From the NCBI GenBank assembly GCA_018829775.1, contig JAHJTL010000019.1, forward strand, positions 1-42,144: a DNA stretch of 42,144 bases, given 5' to 3'. The stretch is from Chloroflexota bacterium. GTDB lineage: Bacteria > Chloroflexota > Dehalococcoidia > Dehalococcoidales > RBG-16-60-22. How positions within the stretch are numbered: the stretch's first letter is position 1; each line of letters opens with the position of its first letter. Both the position numbers and the translations under genes were made by a program. The notes under the pieces were generated by a model, which did not search any database, was not told where the DNA came from, and saw nothing but the letters and a program-made list of their open reading frames with translations. Positions 39,286-42,144 of the stretch are shown in pieces.

Positions 39286-39314
39286 TTTACAAAGAGCTAC
39301 ATACGCTATATAAT
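39286..39314 (+). promoter_or_regulatory. Sigma-70 promoter for the AAA ATPase gene
   Basis: TTTACA (39286-39291), a 17-base spacer and TATAAT (39309-39314) form a strong promoter. Its predicted start, about 39321, coincides with the ribosome-binding site AGAGGTGA (39321-39328). Confidence 0.6.
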
Positions 39315-39335
39315 TAACATAGAGGTGATAATGGT

Positions 39336-40559
39336 ATGGCTACTGCTAATCAAATTATGGCGATAGACCGACTACAAAAATGGTTTACTCCTAATCGACC
39401 AATCGATTTGCCGGAATACATGTCTGGTAGATTAGACTTAATATTTAATGTGAAAGAGGCAATAAATACTCAAGGCCTCCATGTAATTCTTTACGGAGAC
39501 CGAGGAACGGGCAAGACATCTATAGCACATGTGATAGCCAATATGATTCAAGAGCCAGACAGGAAAGATGGAAGACGAGTAATCTTGGTTTCGTGCGATT
39601 CTAGCGATACCTTCTCTTCTATGTGGCGTAAAGTGTTTCAAGAAATAATGTTAACTCAGCGACAACTAGGCTTTGTTCAGCAAAGTGCTGCTGCAATTAC
39701 AGGAACAATGGATAACCAAGTGTCTGTTACAACTCCAAATGACGTTCGGCTTCTTATCAAATCATTCCCAAATCCTACTGTAGTCATTTTCGATGAATAT
39801 GATAGAATACCCGAAACTAGCAACGCTCGTCACCTAATTGCAGATACAATCAAATTATTTTCAGATACCAATGTGAAGGCTACCATCCTATTAGTTGGAG
39901 TCGCCACTTCAATTAATGAACTAATTCATGAACATCAGTCAATTGGCAGAAATATATCACAAATATTGGTTCATCCAATGGATAACGCAGAGTTAGCAGA
40001 AATCATACAAAAGGGATATTCGAATAGTGGATTTACGTTTGAAGACGGCATAGATTATAAAATAGCTGCCTTATCTCAAGGCTATCCTCATTATGCACAT
40101 CTTTTAGGGCTTTGGGCTGGTAAAAAAGCGGTAGAGGCAAAAAGAGATAGGGTAACTCATAAAGACTTGGAACAAGCTATTACGGCTGCAATACAGAATG
40201 TCGCTGGCGGTATTAGGGAAGATTATGAAATTGCCATAGCCTCGTCCCAACCGGATAACCTTTTTAAAGATGTACTCTTAGCTTGTGCAATTGCCGATAA
40301 AGACTCGTTGGGTAGGTTTAGCATAAAGGCATTGCGTGAGCCGCTAAGCAATATCTTGAATAAACCGAATATTCGTGCAGTTGCGTATCAAGGACATTTA
40401 TATAAATTCTGTGAACTCAATAGAGGGCCAGTATTAAAGAGGACAGGGAATCGCCGTAATTATCGCTGGCAATTCGTAAATCCACAACTGATTCCATACA
40501 TTAAACTTGATGCAATAGAGAGAGGAAAGTTTACCTCTGATTCTGCCCGCGTGCTTTAG
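39336..40559 (+). CDS. AAA-type ATPase, Orc1/Cdc6-like, uncharacterised, probably acquired
   Basis: The 407-residue protein has Walker A GDRGTGKTS (54-62), Walker B VVIFDEYDRI (about 149-156), a possible sensor strand ATILLVGVATS, and a C-terminal region that could be a winged helix (SIKALREPLSNILN ... YKFCELN). This layout resembles Orc1/Cdc6-type or STAND-type AAA ATPases; I cannot name a close family. The gene is clearly more AT-rich than its neighbours and uses many AGA, TTA and ATA codons. That suggests transfer. AGAGGTGA lies 7 bases before the ATG. Its 3' end overlaps an unrelated gene-end remnant on the other strand, so the C-terminus may have been changed when the island landed. Confidence 0.85.
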   Translation: MATANQIMAIDRLQKWFTPNRPIDLPEYMSGRLDLIFNVKEAINTQGLHVILYGDRGTGKTSIAHVIANMIQEPDRKDGRRVILVSCDSSDTFSSMWRKVFQEIMLTQRQLGFVQQSAAAITGTMDNQVSVTTPNDVRLLIKSFPNPTVVIFDEYDRIPETSNARHLIADTIKLFSDTNVKATILLVGVATSINELIHEHQSIGRNISQILVHPMDNAELAEIIQKGYSNSGFTFEDGIDYKIAALSQGYPHYAHLLGLWAGKKAVEAKRDRVTHKDLEQAITAAIQNVAGGIREDYEIAIASSQPDNLFKDVLLACAIADKDSLGRFSIKALREPLSNILNKPNIRAVAYQGHLYKFCELNRGPVLKRTGNRRNYRWQFVNPQLIPYIKLDAIERGKFTSDSARVL

Positions 40560-40602
40560 CAGCCTTTTGGGCTATCTCTTCGCGCTGTTGGGGTGTCAGG
40601 TG
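40531..40602 (-). pseudogene. Possible C-terminal gene remnant on the minus strand
   Basis: The minus strand encodes HLTPQQREEIAQKAAKARG and then a short basic tail with a stop, without an initiation codon and with a stop directly upstream. As recalled, LTP-x-QR-x-EIA-x-KAA-x-AR is a common C-terminal motif of small bacterial proteins. The base composition switches from AT-rich to GC-rich here. It may be what remains of a gene cut by arrival of the AAA ATPase gene. Confidence 0.35.
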
Positions 40603-40609
40603 TTACAAT
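40601..40609 (+). promoter_or_regulatory. Extended -10 promoter for the Smr-domain gene
   Basis: TGTTACAAT is a good extended -10, predicting a transcript start near 40616. This supports translation from the ATG at 40626 and not from the GTG at 40593. Confidence 0.35.
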
Positions 40610-40625
40610 CAAGGCACGGGTCTTG

Positions 40626-40910
40626 ATGCATAAACACGACTTTCAAAGTAGAAAACTAACGGTGCCGGACGAGATACGCGTTCGACAGCTCACCGTTGAC
40701 GAAGCAATGCTGAAGCTCGATAAATACCTGCATGATGCTTTCATGGCCGGGCTCTATCAGGTCAGAGTGGTTCACGGTAAGGGCACCGGGACATTGCGCC
40801 GGGCCATTCAGGAACAACTGCGCGGGCATCCGCTGGTGAAATCATACCGCACCGGCGAATACGGTGAGGGAGGCACCGGGGTGACCATCGTTCAGCTCGC
40901 CGACAGGTAA
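40626..40910 (+). CDS. Stand-alone Smr-domain protein
   Basis: This 94-residue protein is almost only an Smr domain. It has QLTVDEAMLKLDKYLHDAFMAGLYQVRVVHGKGTGTLRRAI and ends HPLVKSYRTGEYGEGGTGVTIVQL, close to the C-terminus of MutS2. Smr domains nick DNA or RNA or bind them; in MutS2 they help suppress recombination or rescue ribosomes. No MutS2 body precedes it here. The frame is open back to the stop of the AAA ATPase gene and is in the same frame as that gene. A GTG at 40593 and a TTG at 40623 are other possible starts. Confidence 0.85.
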   Translation: MHKHDFQSRKLTVPDEIRVRQLTVDEAMLKLDKYLHDAFMAGLYQVRVVHGKGTGTLRRAIQEQLRGHPLVKSYRTGEYGEGGTGVTIVQLADR

Positions 40911-40937
40911 TTGGACAGACACGGGCCCTGTATCAAT

Positions 40938-40967
40938 TTGAAAGCACGGCTGTTTTTCCGCTATAAT
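40938..40967 (+). promoter_or_regulatory. Sigma-70 promoter for tRNA-His
   Basis: TTGAAA (40938-40943), an 18-base spacer and TATAAT (40962-40967) place the predicted start near 40974, 7 bases before the tRNA. Confidence 0.6.
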
Positions 40968-40980
40968 AGCTTTGGCCTGT

Positions 40981-41058
40981 GGTGAGTGTAGCCGAGTGGT
41001 TTAAGGCGCCAGGTTGTGGCCCTGGAGAACGAGGGTTCGAATCCCTCCACTCACCCCA
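40981..41058 (+). tRNA. tRNA-His (GTG anticodon)
   Basis: The acceptor stem GTGAGTG / CACTCAC starts at 40982. The anticodon loop TTGTGGC carries GTG between CCAGG and CCTGG, and the T-arm is GAGGG TTCGAAT CCCTC. The encoded G at -1 (40981) pairs with discriminator C73, the identity mark of tRNA-His. CCA is encoded at 41056-41058. Confidence 0.96.
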
Positions 41059-41063
41059 CCTTT

Positions 41064-41894
41064 TTATTTCTTTTCCTTCCTCTTTTCCGCCCGCTCTTTC
41101 TTTATCGCCGTGTAGGCATCCCAGTCCACACCGATGGCAATCGGCACGGTAACGCCGCCGTCTACCGCCAGATTGATACCGGTTATCATCCGGGCACGGT
41201 CGGAGGCAAGGAAAACCGCCGCATCGGCGATATCTTCCGGCGTCGGCATGTCCTGCAACGGATACCACTTCTTCATTTCCTCCAGGCGCTGCGGCGTGGT
41301 GCCGGCCTTGAGCATCGGGGTGATGACATTGCCCGGAGAAATGCCATTGACCGTAATCTGGTACGCTCCAAGTTCAAAGGAAAGCTGGCGGGTCAGTCCC
41401 CAGATGCCTGATTTGGACGAGGTGTAAGAAACGCCGCCAATCATCGTCATTCTCTCACCGGAATATGAAATCGTATTGATAATCCGGCCGCCGCCCCTCT
41501 GTCTCATCGTGGGAACCACCGACTTGCTGCAATTGAAGGTGCCGCTTAAATTAACCGACAGGACCCGCTCCCACTCCTCTTTCTCCGTGTCTTCAATGAG
41601 AAGGTGGTCGGCCAACCCGGCGTTGTTTACCAGTATGTCAATGCCTCCCCACTCCGCCACTATACGGTCGACCATCCCTTTGACTTCAGCCTCACCGGCC
41701 ACACTGGCTATCACCACCATGGCACGACCGCCCATCCCCTGTATCTCAGCCACCGTACCTTCGGCATTCTGTTGATTCACATCATTAACCGCGATGTCCA
41801 CGCCTTCCCTGGCCAGACCGAGTGCTATCGCCTTCCCGATACCACTCCCGCTGCCGGTAACCAGCGCGACTTTTCCTTTTAAACCTGTTTCCAC
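41064..41894 (-). CDS. Short-chain dehydrogenase/reductase (SDR) family oxidoreductase
   Basis: The 276-residue Rossmann protein has the cofactor motif TGSGSGIGKAIA (13-24), NDVN after strand 2, NNAG (90-93), and the catalytic set Ser143 or Ser145 (NTISYSG), Tyr157 and Lys161 (YTSSK). An Asp after strand 2 (AVNDVN) suggests NAD(H) preference. The substrate is unknown; the classical SDR length with a basic C-terminal tail (KKERAEKRKEKK) is slightly long. The start is a GTG at 41894 with AAGG 6 bases upstream. The gene ends 5 bases from the tRNA-His CCA end, on the opposite strand. Confidence 0.92.
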   Translation of the reverse strand: METGLKGKVALVTGSGSGIGKAIALGLAREGVDIAVNDVNQQNAEGTVAEIQGMGGRAMVVIASVAGEAEVKGMVDRIVAEWGGIDILVNNAGLADHLLIEDTEKEEWERVLSVNLSGTFNCSKSVVPTMRQRGGGRIINTISYSGERMTMIGGVSYTSSKSGIWGLTRQLSFELGAYQITVNGISPGNVITPMLKAGTTPQRLEEMKKWYPLQDMPTPEDIADAAVFLASDRARMITGINLAVDGGVTVPIAIGVDWDAYTAIKKERAEKRKEKK

Positions 41895-41966
41895 AGATAC
41901 CTTACCCCCCGCTTGATTAGAGCAGGATACCTATTTGTTTGTCAAGACAGACAGAGCGGTAAGGCA

Positions 41967-41995
41967 TTGCTGCGGTAGCACCCATCGGGTATAAT
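41967..41995 (+). promoter_or_regulatory. Sigma-70 promoter for tRNA-Arg
   Basis: TTGCTG (41967-41972), a 17-base spacer and TATAAT (41990-41995) place the start near 42002, almost at the tRNA 5' end. Confidence 0.55.
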
Positions 41996-42003
41996 TGGAA
42001 CGT

Positions 42004-42079
42004 GCGCCTATAGCTCAGCGGACAGAGCATCGGTCTTCGGAACCGAGGGTCGTGGGTTCGAATCCCTCTAGGCGTGCCA
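42004..42079 (+). tRNA. tRNA-Arg (TCG anticodon), with a T-stem mismatch
   Basis: Acceptor stem GCGCCTA / TAGGCGT (one G-T pair), D-stem GCTC / GAGC, anticodon stem TCGGT / ACCGA with loop CTTCGGA (anticodon TCG), discriminator G at 42076 and encoded CCA at 42077-42079. The T-stem GTGGG / CCCTC has a T-T mismatch at its second pair, which is unusual. Confidence 0.92.
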
Positions 42080-42106
42080 CTTTTTGAAGCTAAAACGACA
42101 AACCGG

Positions 42107-42131
42107 AAGACCTCATTGTTGAGGTCTTTTT
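42107..42131 (+). terminator. Rho-independent terminator after tRNA-Arg
   Basis: A 9-bp stem (AAGACCTCA / TGAGGTCTT) with a TTGT loop runs into TTTTT. It ends the tRNA-Arg transcript 28 bases after the CCA end. Confidence 0.88.
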
Positions 42132-42144
42132 GATTTTTGCTAAC

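Overview
The window is a contiguous piece of a bacterial chromosome, visibly GC-rich apart from one AT-rich 1.3 kb patch. It contains 40 complete or near-complete protein genes, one gene cut by the left edge and two tRNA genes. I see no insertion sequence, prophage or CRISPR array. The gene content and several protein styles suggest a member of the Chloroflexota, most likely Dehalococcoidia-like: MtmB-type methyltransferases, an HPP protein, a sigma factor with a long insertion, and a dgt-dnaG-rpoD cluster. This placement is an inference from family knowledge and was not tested by a search.

Region 1 (1-11968) is accessory metabolism. It holds a peptide-type ABC substrate-binding lipoprotein (partial), an isocitrate/isopropylmalate dehydrogenase family enzyme, an HPP membrane protein, an aldo/keto reductase with two 4Fe-4S motifs and an alpha/beta hydrolase. 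A divergent + strand operon follows: DapA-like aldolase, mandelate racemase-like enolase-superfamily enzyme, phosphotriesterase-like hydrolase. Next come two tandem MtmB-family methyltransferases and their corrinoid protein. The position that is pyrrolysine in archaeal MtmB appears to be valine in both, so this looks like a pyrrolysine-free methyltransferase system of unknown substrate.

Region 2 (11997-16959) is information processing. The minus strand reads nfi (probably leaderless), prfB (with the +1 programmed frameshift), a secreted peptidase MA-like metalloprotease, radC, and then probably on into the methyltransferase genes. Divergent from it are rpsP-khpA-rimM, with a 36-bp tandem repeat at the rpsP/khpA junction that has duplicated the khpA start codon.

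Region 3 (16967-26600) is the F-type ATP synthase operon on the minus strand: atpZ-atpB-atpE-small membrane protein-atpF-atpH-[cNMP-domain protein-acs]-atpA-atpG-atpD-atpC. Two things are unusual: acetyl-CoA synthetase and a cyclic-nucleotide-domain protein sit inside the operon, and a 35-residue membrane protein is encoded between atpE and atpF.

Region 4 (26633-39210) is housekeeping: a zinc-ribbon protein and a bifunctional-nuclease-domain protein closed by a clear terminator, then dgt-dnaG-rpoD (+), ffh (-), an SbcC-like ATPase without SbcD (+) and uvrA (-).

Region 5 (39230-42144) contains a compositionally foreign AAA ATPase gene next to a gene-end remnant, a stand-alone Smr-domain protein, tRNA-His, an SDR oxidoreductase and tRNA-Arg with a terminator. 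No stretch longer than 300 bases lacks a gene.
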